Assembly (NCBI GenBank): GCA_900541495.1
Contig: UQKC01000010.1
Location: 1-53,073 of the forward strand
From: an uncultured Ruminococcus sp.
GTDB lineage: Bacteria; Bacillota; Clostridia; Oscillospirales; Ruminococcaceae
DNA length: 53,073 bases
Direction: 5' to 3'
Shown here: positions 32,723 to 40,873 of the stretch, one piece after another
How the letters are laid out: each line of letters starts with the position of its first letter
Position numbering within the stretch: the stretch's first letter is position 1
The notes under the pieces: generated by a model
Told to the model about the DNA's origin: nothing
The model's input: only the letters and a program-made list of their open reading frames with translations
Database searches by the model: none
Made by a program: the position numbers and the translations under genes

Positions 32723-33078
32723 ATAAATAACCGACCGTCCAAGCTTAAAACAGCAGGCGGCGGAGTGATTCAGTGAAAAATGGCATATCCCGACCGAAGC
32801 GTATCTCGAAAGTATGGACGAAGCCATACACAGCGAAAAGCCGTTCCGCAGTGGTATCTTGCGCTTGAAAGCGACCGCATCATCGGCGGAATGAGAGTTA
32901 TCGAAAATGACTTTCACCCGAGAAAAGACCTTGCGCCAATATGGAAGAAAATGGGATGGACACGCTCTATCTTCTGACCGACCACACGGCGTTCTATGAG
33001 CGTTACGGCTGGGAATTTTACCACATCATCGAGGATAATGGGACTGCCTCGAGGGTTTATATTCACAAGGTAAGATGA
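32723..33078 (+). pseudogene. decayed GNAT acetyltransferase gene
   Basis: Reading frames after the mini-element give GNAT fragments in order: DRPSLKQQAAE, then an in-frame TGA where Trp is expected, then FSEKWHIPTEAYLESMDEAI, a one-base frameshift near 32846, PQWYLALESDRIIGG with VIENDFHPRKDLAP, a deletion removing the acetyl-CoA motif, and DTLYLLTDHTAFYERYGW to the stop at 33076. The start is missing and the coding remnant begins right at the element border, so the insertion may have removed the 5' end. It is non-functional. Confidence 0.8.
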
Positions 33079-33149
33079 CGAGTGATATGGAGAATGTTGC
33101 ATCACTTGTGCAGAGTATTTTCAGCAATATTCTTTCGGGCGAAAAATAA
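33075..33149 (+). other. short open frame after GNAT pseudogene
   Basis: A 24-codon frame, MTSDMENVASLVQSIFSNIL and four more residues, overlaps the pseudogene stop and has no clear SD. It is probably a remnant of a neighbouring gene rather than a working peptide gene. Confidence 0.25.
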
Positions 33150-33169
33150 TTTATTACCAATAAATTAAA

Positions 33170-33190
33170 AGTGTGTACTTTAGTGTGTAC
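33170..33190. repeat. tandem AGTGTGTAC repeat next to tRNA
   Basis: AGTGTGTAC occurs at 33170-33178 and 33182-33190, a 12-base period, 12 bases before the tRNA terminator. It could be a leftover recombination core; no integrase is nearby. Confidence 0.3.
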
Positions 33191-33201
33191 CCTAAATAAA
33201 T

Positions 33202-33237
33202 AAAAACCCCGTAACTAACGCAGTTACGGGGTTTTTT
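33202..33237 (-). terminator. terminator of tRNA-Leu
   Basis: CCCCGTAACT pairs with AGTTACGGGG over a short loop. On the minus strand a T run follows, directly after the tRNA 3' end. Confidence 0.85.
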
Positions 33238-33239
33238 GG

Positions 33240-33323
33240 TGGTGCGGATAACAGGACTTGAACCTGCACGTCGGGGACACCAGATCCTAAGTCTGGCGCG
33301 TCTGCCAATTCCGCCACATCCGC
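33240..33323 (-). tRNA. tRNA-Leu (anticodon TAG)
   Basis: Read on the minus strand, the acceptor stem GCGGATG pairs with TATCCGC, with A discriminator and encoded CCA. The anticodon stem CCAGA/TCTGG encloses the loop CTTAGGA with anticodon TAG. A variable arm (TGTCCCCGACG region) and T-loop GGTTCAAGTCC are present. Total 84 bases including CCA. Confidence 0.95.
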
Positions 33324-33342
33324 AAAATTTTTCACAAGCTAT

Positions 33343-33371
33343 ATTATAGCACAAAAAATCTCTGCGGTCAA
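33343..33371 (-). promoter_or_regulatory. promoter of tRNA-Leu
   Basis: Minus-strand TTGACC (33366-33371), a 17-base spacer and TATAAT (33343-33348), about 20 bases before the tRNA 5' end. Confidence 0.8.
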
Positions 33372-33402
33372 CCTTTTTTTGATTTTATTTGGAGCGTTTG
33401 CC

Positions 33403-34818
33403 TTATTTCGCTGCTTTTACCGCATTTTCAGCGCTTTCGAGAGCCTTATCTGCAGCAAGAACAGCCTGCTCGGCGGCGAAGCTGCCTTTTTTAACGGCTT
33501 CTTCCGATTCGTTGAGGATATCGGCGGACTTTCGCGCCGATTCTGCGCTTTCGGCGGCAAGGCTTCGTACCTCATCGGCAACAACAGCAAAACCCTTGCC
33601 GTTTTCGCCTGCACGGGCAGCTTCTATCGCGGCGTTGAGCGCGAGCATATTCGTCTGGAAAGCTATGTCCTCGATTGCGCCGATGATAGACTTTATGCGC
33701 TGATTTTTCTCGCCGATGATGTTTACGGCTTCGGCAAGTTCGGACGACCTTTCGCGGTTTTCCTTTATCAATTTTTCAGCTTCGGCTGCGGCATAAGCTG
33801 TATTTTTTCCCGAAGCTTCGGCAGCTGTAAGCTTTTCTTCAAGCGCTTTTATGCGCTCTTCAAGCTCGGCTTTTTCATTATTTGTGCGTTCAAGCTCTGC
33901 ACCGAGTGCGGCAAGCTGTTTTTCCGTTTCTTCGGAAACAAAAGCGGGTTCGGAGCGTTCGGGTTCGGGTGCTGATATCTCCTGCACGGGAGTGTGTTCT
34001 TCCTGCACGGGCGAGGGGAGAACGGGGAGATCTTGAGCTTTCGGCTCGGTGATCTCAGCAGCTTCGGCAGCTTTTTCTTCGTCTGTCTTGCCAATGAGTA
34101 CACAGCATATCATTGAAGCAGCGGCGGCAAGAACAGCTGCGATCACTGCCGTTGCAGCTATAAAAGGTCGGCTGTCGGTCTTTTGGGGGAAGCTGTAGTC
34201 GAACATTTCAAGCGAAAGTTCACCGCACTGCTCGCTTGCTTTATCATAAACAGGGGAGCTGAGTTCAGTTGATATGATAGTCTTATCGCCGATGAAAAGC
34301 CTTGCTCCCATATCTTTTTCGAGCGAAGCGAAATATCCGCCGAAATAGTCGGCATCACAGCCGCAGACGGTAATATTTCCGTTTGCGGAGTTTGTCACGG
34401 CATAGTAAAGTTTGCTCGAATTTTCATCGAAAACGAATCCGTCCGAAACGGAGAGAACTCCCGTTGAGCTGTAATTTTTTTCGCTTGCAAAGCCGACGCT
34501 CTCACCGCTTTTGATAAAGTCAAGGCTTATTCCAAGTCCGGAAAGTGCGCTGTTTCGGTCACGGAGCGCGTAGTTCTTGAACTCATCGGGCGCATATCGT
34601 ATAGACGCGAGTTCGGAGGTTTCGTTGGCGGCGGCTTTCATAAGGTCAGCTTTTTCGGATATGTAAAGGGCGGCACTTTCCGCCGAAGCGCGAACGGACG
34701 AAGCCTCATCAGTGCGCTCAGTAAGCTTTATGCCGAGCGTAACGGCGCAGACAGCAAGCAGAGCGGTGCAAACCGTAACTGCGGCAGCAGCTTTTATCTT
34801 TGCCAATCTTTTATTCAA
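33403..34818 (-). CDS. methyl-accepting chemotaxis-like protein
   Basis: A 471-residue membrane receptor. TM helices at about 10-30 and 218-240 enclose an extracytoplasmic sensor domain of about 190 residues. A Pro/Glu-rich linker (about 245-290) leads to a coiled coil and the conserved signalling tip IEDIAFQTNMLALNAAIEAA (about 386-405) continuing GENGKGFAVVADEVRSLA. Only about 45 residues follow the tip region, so the second arm of the hairpin is short compared with standard MCPs. No cheA/cheW or flagellar genes are in the window; with PilT present it could report to pilus motility or be an orphan (inference). It has its own promoter. Confidence 0.82.
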   Translation of the reverse strand: MNKRLAKIKAAAAVTVCTALLAVCAVTLGIKLTERTDEASSVRASAESAALYISEKADLMKAAANETSELASIRYAPDEFKNYALRDRNSALSGLGISLDFIKSGESVGFASEKNYSSTGVLSVSDGFVFDENSSKLYYAVTNSANGNITVCGCDADYFGGYFASLEKDMGARLFIGDKTIISTELSSPVYDKASEQCGELSLEMFDYSFPQKTDSRPFIAATAVIAAVLAAAASMICCVLIGKTDEEKAAEAAEITEPKAQDLPVLPSPVQEEHTPVQEISAPEPERSEPAFVSEETEKQLAALGAELERTNNEKAELEERIKALEEKLTAAEASGKNTAYAAAEAEKLIKENRERSSELAEAVNIIGEKNQRIKSIIGAIEDIAFQTNMLALNAAIEAARAGENGKGFAVVADEVRSLAAESAESARKSADILNESEEAVKKGSFAAEQAVLAADKALESAENAVKAAK

Positions 34819-34869
34819 TCCAAACGCCCCCTTTTTCGCATATTTCCGCGTATAATGTCATATACATTT

Positions 34870-34898
34870 ATTATAACGTAAAATTCCAAAAAAGTGAA
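34870..34898 (-). promoter_or_regulatory. promoter of chemoreceptor-like gene
   Basis: Minus-strand TTCACT (34893-34898), a 17-base spacer and TATAAT (34870-34875). Confidence 0.6.
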
Positions 34899-34990
34899 TA
34901 CTTTGTTAATGCGCGGATGTAAATATACTGTTGAATTTTTATAAATTTAGTATTAACCGATTACAGAATTCTTACAAAATGTGAAAACTC

Positions 34991-35019
34991 TTGAAAAAGG
35001 TGAAGCGTTGTGCTATAAT
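34991..35019 (+). promoter_or_regulatory. promoter of D,D-carboxypeptidase gene
   Basis: TTGAAA (34991-34996), a 17-base spacer ending TGC and TATAAT (35014-35019), 33 bases before the ATG at 35052. Confidence 0.65.
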
Positions 35020-35051
35020 TCCGATAGAAAACAATGAAAGGAACATAGAAA

Positions 35052-35978
35052 ATGGCACAGCAGAAAAAACGCAGGAAGAAAAAAATCAGCAAACAGGCTC
35101 TTATCCTGCGGTGGATAATGATAATAATACTCGTTCTTCTCGTCTGGTTCGCAGTGAAAAAGATAGCTTCGGCTTTCAAAAAAGTCGATGATTCCGCATC
35201 GGTGACTTCTTCGTCTTCTGCGGAAAGCGCTTCGCAGACAAACGGCGAGACAGACGGAACTACGGACAGCATTGCAGATAATTCAGACGGAATAGTTATA
35301 GGTGCAGGTGATGATATGACAGAAACAACAGCAGAGCAGGAAAACATCGATAACGCATGGGCAATGTTCCTCGTGAACAACCAAAATCCGCTTCCCGATG
35401 ATTATGATAAGCGTATAACCGTCAAAAAAGTTTATTCCAACGGCGAGCGTGACTTTGATTTTGACGAACGTGCCGCAGACTACCTTATAAATATGTTCGC
35501 CGCAGCGAAAAAGGACGGCATAAACCTCACCGTAAATTCGTCCTACCGCACTATCGAGTACCAGCAGTTCAACTTCGACAGAAGCGTACAGCAGCGCGTC
35601 AATAACGGAATGAGTTACGACGAAGCAGTTCTCGATACCGAAAAAGAGGTCGCATATCCGGGAAAAAGCGAGCATAACGCAGGACTTTCCGCAGATATTT
35701 TCTCCGATGAGTATGTAAGCTTTGACGATGACGGCTTCAAGAATACGAAAGCTTATGCATGGCTTATGGAAAACGCCGCAGATTATGGCTTTATCCTCCG
35801 TTATCCCGAGGGAAAGGAAGACGAAACCGGCATAATCTATGAACCGTGGCATTACCGCTTTGTCGGCGTTTACTATGCGCATAAGGTTCAGGAAAGCGGA
35901 CTCTGCCTTGAAGAATATTTTAAGGCAAACGGCTGGCTCGATGAAAACGGTACAGCAACACAAATGACCGTTGAATAA
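35052..35978 (+). CDS. VanY-type D-alanyl-D-alanine carboxypeptidase (M15B)
   Basis: A 308-residue membrane-anchored peptidase trimming D-Ala from peptidoglycan stem peptides. A basic N-terminus (QQKKRRKKK) and one TM helix (about 17-38) are followed by a Ser/Thr-rich linker and the M15 domain from about residue 100. Zinc ligands and catalytic residues are in SEHNAGLSADI (about 213-223) and the EPWHYRF block (about 269-275); VNSSYRT is also typical. ATG 35052 follows GAAAGGAAC. It is a single gene, with a strong terminator right after. Confidence 0.9.
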   Translation: MAQQKKRRKKKISKQALILRWIMIIILVLLVWFAVKKIASAFKKVDDSASVTSSSSAESASQTNGETDGTTDSIADNSDGIVIGAGDDMTETTAEQENIDNAWAMFLVNNQNPLPDDYDKRITVKKVYSNGERDFDFDERAADYLINMFAAAKKDGINLTVNSSYRTIEYQQFNFDRSVQQRVNNGMSYDEAVLDTEKEVAYPGKSEHNAGLSADIFSDEYVSFDDDGFKNTKAYAWLMENAADYGFILRYPEGKEDETGIIYEPWHYRFVGVYYAHKVQESGLCLEEYFKANGWLDENGTATQMTVE

Positions 35979-36019
35979 AATTTTGACCTCGCTCAAAAAT
36001 GAACGAGGTCAAAATTTTA
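35976..36019 (+). terminator. terminator abutting element copy B
   Basis: TAAAATTTTGACCTCG (35976-35991, including the stop codon) pairs perfectly with CGAGGTCAAAATTTTA (36004-36019). The right arm touches the mobile element that begins at 36019. Confidence 0.8.
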
Positions 36020-36137
36020 TACTAAACACCATTTAAAATTTGGAAAAAATCAAGCCGATGATCCCGCAGCTGTTTTTAACAGGTTTATATTGGATCTCGG
36101 CGCAGATTTTTTCCTGTATTTTATTGGTGTTTAATAT
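36019..36137 (-). mobile_element. 119-bp MITE-like element, copy B (inverted)
   Basis: In reverse orientation it matches copy A (9191-9309) along its full length with scattered differences. Ends are ATACTAAACACCA and TGGTGTTTAATAT. It sits exactly between the carboxypeptidase terminator and the stop codon of the btuD-like gene, so it fills the whole convergent gap. Confidence 0.7.
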
Positions 36138-36892
36138 TATCCCCATTTTTTCAATGTCTTTTGCATATAAGCCCTTATATCAAACCCGTAAATTTCATTC
36201 AGTTTTTCCGAGCGGCAGACATTCTCTGACGAATCGAGGATCTCCGTTCTGCCCTCGTTCATTACCATTATCCTGTCCGAAAGCTCGGCGGCAAGGTTGA
36301 GGTCGTGGAAAACTCCGACGACGCTTTTTCCGCTTTTTGACCACTCTTTGAGCATTTCGATAAGCTCTATCTGACGTTTCAGGTCGAGGTGGTTCGCAGG
36401 CTCGTCGAGGAAGATTATTTTTGGTTCTTGTGCGAACGCTCTTGCAAGCAGAGCTCTTTGGAGCTGACCGCCCGAAAGCTCGGTTATGACGCTGTCTGCG
36501 ATGCGGAGGGTGTCTGTTTTTTTCATATACTCCTCTGCGGCGGCTTCATCGGCTTTATCCGAGCCAAAGCCTTTGCTTTTGGCGTATCTTCCGAGTGCGA
36601 CCGTTTCGCGGACGGTGAAATCGCTATACTCGCCGCCTGCGCCCGTTTGTGAAAGGAGCGCTGCATTCATCGAAAGTTCCTCTCGGGACATTGAGCGTAT
36701 CTCTTTTCCGTCGATGAGCGCGCTACCTTCCTTATATGGAATAATTCCGCACAAAGCGCGCAGGAGTGTTGTTTTTCCGCAGCCGTTCGGGCCTGTTATC
36801 GCGAGTATCTCACCGTCATTGACGGAAAAGCTTACATTTTTTACAATAGTTTCATTCCCATAGCCGCAGGAAAGTTCTTTTACTTCGAGCAT
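36137..36892 (-). CDS. cobalamin ABC transporter ATPase (BtuD-like)
   Basis: A 251-residue ATPase of the FecE/BtuD type. Walker A GPNGCGKTT (about 34-42), Q-loop SQTGAGG, signature LSGGQLQRALLARA (about 139), Walker B IIFLDEPANHLDL and the H-loop VFHDLN are all present. It energises the permease encoded four bases upstream. The substrate is assigned to a corrinoid because the operon leader carries a cobalamin riboswitch. The stop codon touches the end of a mobile element (copy B). Confidence 0.9.
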   Translation of the reverse strand: MLEVKELSCGYGNETIVKNVSFSVNDGEILAITGPNGCGKTTLLRALCGIIPYKEGSALIDGKEIRSMSREELSMNAALLSQTGAGGEYSDFTVRETVALGRYAKSKGFGSDKADEAAAEEYMKKTDTLRIADSVITELSGGQLQRALLARAFAQEPKIIFLDEPANHLDLKRQIELIEMLKEWSKSGKSVVGVFHDLNLAAELSDRIMVMNEGRTEILDSSENVCRSEKLNEIYGFDIRAYMQKTLKKWG

Positions 36893-36896
36893 AGAT

Positions 36897-37916
36897 TCAC
36901 CTTCTTCTTTTAAAGAAAACCACTGCGAAAAACGGTGCGCCGATAAGCGAGGTTATAACTCCGACGGGGAGTTCATTCGGGACTGCAAGCGTTCTCGCCG
37001 CAACGTCGCATATCGTCATAAATGCACCGCCGACAAGCGCTGTCATCGGCAGGAGAAGCTTATGCTTCGGACCGAAGATCTTTCGCGTGATATGCGGAGC
37101 GATAAGGTCAACAAAGCCGATAACTCCTGCGAAAGCGACAGCCGTTCCCGAAAGCACGGACGCGAGCACGAGCAGTATCGTCTTTGCGGCTGAAGTGTTC
37201 ACGCCTATCGACATCGCCTGCTCATCGCCGAAAGTCAGCAGGTCGAGCTGCTTTGACTTTATCATAAATACGGTGAAGCATACAGCGAAAACTGCAAGCA
37301 GAACTGCCGAATATCCAAACCCTCTTCCTGCGAAGCTGCCGTTCTGCCACTTTATGAGCTGGCGGTATCTTTCGTCCGAAAATGTCGCCATAAGGCTTAC
37401 CCAAGCGCTTATAAAAAGCGAAAGCACCATTCCTGTGAGGACTACCGTGCTGCTTTGCAGACTTCGGTCGAGCCGCCTTGCGAAAGCTACCATTATAAAC
37501 ATCGTTGCAACGGCAAATACCGCGCCGCCCACTGCGGTCGAGTAGCTGCCGAAAATCGCAAAGCCGGTTACAATAACAAGGCTTGCGCCGAGTGATGCGC
37601 CGCTCGAAGTTCCGAGCGTGAAAGGGGAGGCAAGCGGATTGCGAAGTACCGATTGAACAGCTGCACCGCTGACGGAAAAAGCCGCTCCGACAATAAAGCT
37701 GAGAACAACTCTCGGAAGTCTTATCCCTGCGATTATGCTCACTTCGCCCTCGGTGACATCGCTCGGGAGAGGTACACCGAAAAATGCATTTTTTATCGCC
37801 GCAAAAATATGAAGCGGTGATACCGTGACGCTTCCCACGCATATTCCAATGACGAGGGAAGCGAATGCACAGAGTATCACCGCCGTTATTTTTGCTGTTA
37901 AGTTAAGGCGCTTCAC
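36897..37916 (-). CDS. cobalamin ABC transporter permease (BtuC-like)
   Basis: A 339-residue FecCD-family permease with about ten TM helices. Family motifs seen include RLPRVVLSFIVGAAFSVSGA (about 69-88), NPLASPFTLGTSSGASLGA (about 95) and GFVDLIAPHITRKIFGPKHK (about 266), which contacts the ATPase. It is six bases after the binding-protein gene and four before the ATPase gene. It imports iron-siderophore or cobalamin in this family; the riboswitch upstream points to cobalamin or cobinamide. Confidence 0.9.
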   Translation of the reverse strand: MKRLNLTAKITAVILCAFASLVIGICVGSVTVSPLHIFAAIKNAFFGVPLPSDVTEGEVSIIAGIRLPRVVLSFIVGAAFSVSGAAVQSVLRNPLASPFTLGTSSGASLGASLVIVTGFAIFGSYSTAVGGAVFAVATMFIMVAFARRLDRSLQSSTVVLTGMVLSLFISAWVSLMATFSDERYRQLIKWQNGSFAGRGFGYSAVLLAVFAVCFTVFMIKSKQLDLLTFGDEQAMSIGVNTSAAKTILLVLASVLSGTAVAFAGVIGFVDLIAPHITRKIFGPKHKLLLPMTALVGGAFMTICDVAARTLAVPNELPVGVITSLIGAPFFAVVFFKRRR

Positions 37917-37922
37917 CCTGCG

Positions 37923-38993
37923 TTAAGCTGCAAGGTCAGCCGCGGTATTGCAGGCTGTAACGTTTGCATTTTCGCCGTAAACGTCGGGGTAAATTGCAGA
38001 TGCGATCTCGTTGATGCCGTCAACAACGTGCTGAGATGCACGGCTTGTTTCGTTTGCACCTACCTGATAAACTTCGCCGTTCTTTACAGCAGTGAGAACG
38101 TCCCAGCCCTCTCTTGCTGTGATCTCGTTGAAGTCATAGCCGTCATAAGCAACGCTTGTGAGGATAACATCGGGATTTGCTGCGATAACAGTTTCATCGG
38201 AGTTGGATATCCAGCCCTCTTCGCCGCCGTAGATATTTTCAGCGCCGACAAGCTCGATGATCTCATTGAGGAATGTGCCGCTGCCTGTTGTGTAAAGGTA
38301 AGGAGCTGCGCTTATTTCAAAGTAAACGGACTTCTTTTCGGTGATGTTTGCAGCCTTTGCGGAAATATCGCTGATGCAGCTGTCGATAGTGGCGATGAGT
38401 TCATCACCCTTGTCGGAAGTGCGTGTGTAAGCTGCGAGGAATGCAATGTCGTCCTTGATGCCGTCGAGGGAAACTGCGGACGGAATGTATACAACGTTCG
38501 TGCCTGCTGCCTTGAGTTCAGCGTAAGGGTCGCTGTCGCCGTTGTCGGAAATGCCGTTGATGATGATAACATCGGGAGCAAGAGCAACGAGCTCTTCTGT
38601 GTTGAGGTTGTAGAAATCGAGTGTGCATACAGCAGGATCGATGCCCTCAACGTCAGCGGAATACTTGTCAGCTGCGATGATCTTGTCAGCAAGTCCAAGT
38701 CCTGCGAGAATTTCCGTTACGGACGGAGCTGCGGAGATGATAGTGTTGATCTCGGTGGGAACTTCAACGAGGTTGCCCTCACGATCGATAACGCTGTCAG
38801 CGTCAGCAGCTTCGCTTTCGGCTGTTGTTCCTTCTGTTTCAACTTCTGTTTCGTTTACAACGGTTTCAACCTCGGTGATCTCGGAGGTAGTGATCTCTCC
38901 GCCGTCAGGGGTGGAGTTTGCATTTCCGCAGGCTGTCATCGAAACGGCAAGAATACCTGCAATTGCGAGGGATAAGAGCTTTGACTTTTTCAT
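37923..38993 (-). CDS. cobalamin-binding lipoprotein (BtuF-like)
   Basis: A 356-residue substrate-binding lipoprotein. The signal peptide has lipobox SMTAC with Cys near residue 22. A Glu/Thr-rich linker (about 30-70) leads to a helical-backbone (class III) binding fold starting DREGNLVEVP, with AAPSVTEILAGLGLADKI and later NPDVILTSVAYDG and EGWDVLTAVKNGEVYQV. This is the fold of BtuF/FepB/FhuD. The position directly behind a cobalamin riboswitch assigns corrinoid binding. It is the first gene of the BtuFCD operon. Confidence 0.88.
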   Translation of the reverse strand: MKKSKLLSLAIAGILAVSMTACGNANSTPDGGEITTSEITEVETVVNETEVETEGTTAESEAADADSVIDREGNLVEVPTEINTIISAAPSVTEILAGLGLADKIIAADKYSADVEGIDPAVCTLDFYNLNTEELVALAPDVIIINGISDNGDSDPYAELKAAGTNVVYIPSAVSLDGIKDDIAFLAAYTRTSDKGDELIATIDSCISDISAKAANITEKKSVYFEISAAPYLYTTGSGTFLNEIIELVGAENIYGGEEGWISNSDETVIAANPDVILTSVAYDGYDFNEITAREGWDVLTAVKNGEVYQVGANETSRASQHVVDGINEIASAIYPDVYGENANVTACNTAADLAA

Positions 38994-39226
38994 TTGAAAA
39001 CTTCCTTTCTGCGAAATAATTCATTTTCGCATAAAAAATTGCCGCAGCCGATATTGCTCAAAATGCAAAATGACCGCAGCAAAGCAAGGGCATTTCCGAC
39101 ATTCCAAAAGCGAACCGAAATTCCCGAACAATGCACAAGCGTAACTTTTCAACCGTTCACTGCGGCGCGACGCTCACCTGCGGATATCTGCTTTTTGGCA
39201 AACCCGATGAACTTTTCATTTATCGG
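38994..39226 (-). promoter_or_regulatory. leader between riboswitch and btuF
   Basis: About 230 bases of leader RNA. CCGAT/ATCGG (about 39204-39226) gives a small hairpin next to the aptamer. Closer to the gene several GC-rich pieces (TGCGG repeats) could form alternative stems, but I do not see one clear terminator. The SD GAAAGGAAG precedes the ATG. The switching mechanism is unresolved. Confidence 0.4.
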
Positions 39227-39361
39227 ACAGACGGGTATTCCGACTTTGACTTATCTTTAAAAAAGAACAGAACGCAGCCTTCCCACAAAATTTGCAGTGA
39301 CATAATTGCGTTCGCATCATCATTACGGCGGCAGGACCGTGTATAATACTTCCCCGACTGT
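39227..39361 (-). ncRNA. cobalamin riboswitch
   Basis: On the minus strand the typical order is seen: a P1 stem formed by ACAGTCGGG (39353-39361) with CCCGTCTGT (39227-39235, one mismatch), GGGGAAG, CCTGCCGCCGTAATGATGATG, GTCACTG, TGTGGGAAGGC and the 3' core AAGTCGGAATACCCG. These match the conserved blocks of AdoCbl-type riboswitches (GCCACTG...GGGAAGGC and AAGTCAGGAAACCTGCC). It sits in the leader of the BtuFCD operon and should repress it when cobalamin is plentiful. Confidence 0.85.
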
Positions 39362-39412
39362 ATCAAGCATATGATATGCTTTTGTGCAGCAATATTCAAT
39401 TTTTACGTTAAG

Positions 39413-39441
39413 AGTATAGCACCGTTTTGCGGCTTTGTCAA
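39413..39441 (-). promoter_or_regulatory. promoter of cobalamin riboswitch-btu operon
   Basis: Minus-strand TTGACA (39436-39441), a 17-base spacer ending TGC, and TATACT (39413-39418), about 50 bases before the aptamer P1. Confidence 0.75.
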
Positions 39442-39590
39442 TAAAATACAGAACGAATTAAGCAAAATTTAAGATTTTTAAGAATTTTTAGTGCTTTGGG
39501 GGTTTTATTTTGTAAAAAAGTATGCTATAATAACTTTATCTATTTATAAAGTTATAAAGGAATGCGAATTTTTGAAAGGACGAACCGCAG

Positions 39591-40853
39591 ATGTCACGAA
39601 CCGATAAGAAATTTTCCGCTTTTTCCGTTGCGGAGATAATATTGATAATACTTCTTGTTGCCGTTATCGCAGCAATGATATTCATAGGCGTTGTTTTTCA
39701 TAAGGACAACACCGCCACAAGCATTTTCGGCTACTGTTTTTACCGAACGAAAGCCGTAAATATGGAAACGAGCATACCGCAGGGTACGATAATCGTCGCC
39801 AAGGAGTCGGAGAACGATTCGATCGAAGCAGGCAGCGTTATCCTCTGCAAAATCGGCGAATATACCGTCCTCACGCGAGTTACCGATGTGCAGGACGATG
39901 CTTACATAGTAAAATTTGACGTTGCGCCCGATAATGAAACCTTCCGCGTGGAAAAATCCGCCGTTATCGCAAAGGCGGTATGGCAGCTCGAAGCTTTCGG
40001 AAAGTTCATCGACTTTGCCACAAGCACGGTCGGAATAATCATCGTGCTTATAATTCCGCTTACTATTATAATAGCTGTTCAGGTCGTTCGTATAAACAGG
40101 CTCAAAGCGCTTGAACGTGAAGCTTCTTCGCTCGATGACCTCGATGATGTTATCAATTCACGCAGAAAGGAAGAAACTCCTGCCGTAACATTTTCAAAGC
40201 CTAAGTTCAGCGATGAAGCACCCGAACCTCGCCGTCCCGAAAGAAACGAGGAATCTCCGCTCGTTGTAAAGCGCCCGAGAAGCCGCAATTTCGATTTTGA
40301 CGAGGACGATCTGCGCCCAAAGTCACGCCTTACCGTTGACAGCAACGGCAGAGCTGATTTCGTTGCCGAAGACAAAGAACCCGTCCGTATCCCCGAAAAT
40401 GAAACGCCGAACGAGCGTCTTGAACGCATCAGCGGCATTGCAAAGCATACATCTCCCGTCAGTGCATCGGCGAAAGCTTCATCGGGCAGCGAGCCTGCTT
40501 ATGCCGCCGCTCCCACAAGGATAACCGCAGATGCAGTTCGAAGTTCCGAGGGCGAACGTGTTGTTTTCACTCCTCATGTCAGCAACGTTATCCCCGACAG
40601 CCTTGCAAATATTCAGGAAGAAGCTGCCGCAAAGTCGGGATTTGACGAAAGCGTGAAAAATTACTTCGAGAAAAACGACAAACCGACCATTCCCACAGAG
40701 GAAAAGCCTGCTGTCGAATCTGTTTCCACTATCCCCGAAAATGCAGTCGTTCCGAAAGAAAATATCGCTCCCGTAAGAAAGAAAAAGAGCAGCAAAACAC
40801 TCGAAGAGCTTATGAGCATCATCGATGCCGAGGAAACAAAGCTTAAAAAATAA
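39591..40853 (+). CDS. signal peptidase I-like protein lacking catalytic residues
   Basis: A 420-residue membrane protein. TM helices at about 14-36 and 143-166 flank an S26-type beta domain that aligns with SipW/archaeal-type signal peptidases: NMETSIPQGTIIVAKE in the place of the SMEP motif and TVLTRVTDV in the place of the VTHRV motif, then DNE and VIAKAVW. The catalytic Ser is Asn57 and the general-base His is Thr95, so proteolysis is unlikely. A long, charged, probably disordered cytoplasmic tail (about 170-420) follows. ATG follows GAAAGGACG with an upstream TATAAT at 39526. It precedes the acyltransferase pair on the same strand by 20 bases. Role unknown. Confidence 0.65.
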   Translation: MSRTDKKFSAFSVAEIILIILLVAVIAAMIFIGVVFHKDNTATSIFGYCFYRTKAVNMETSIPQGTIIVAKESENDSIEAGSVILCKIGEYTVLTRVTDVQDDAYIVKFDVAPDNETFRVEKSAVIAKAVWQLEAFGKFIDFATSTVGIIIVLIIPLTIIIAVQVVRINRLKALEREASSLDDLDDVINSRRKEETPAVTFSKPKFSDEAPEPRRPERNEESPLVVKRPRSRNFDFDEDDLRPKSRLTVDSNGRADFVAEDKEPVRIPENETPNERLERISGIAKHTSPVSASAKASSGSEPAYAAAPTRITADAVRSSEGERVVFTPHVSNVIPDSLANIQEEAAAKSGFDESVKNYFEKNDKPTIPTEEKPAVESVSTIPENAVVPKENIAPVRKKKSSKTLEELMSIIDAEETKLKK

Positions 40854-40873
40854 TTTGGGAGCATTGGATAGGA

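Noticed and set aside
38028..38975. A 315-codon plus-strand frame antisense to the binding protein gene
   Set aside because: The minus strand encodes a lipobox and class III binding fold behind a riboswitch; the Cys/Val-rich antisense frame is an artefact.
36897..38993. Siderophore-iron transporter
   Set aside because: The family fits either, but the leader carries a cobalamin riboswitch and no Fur-like site was seen, so corrinoid uptake is preferred.
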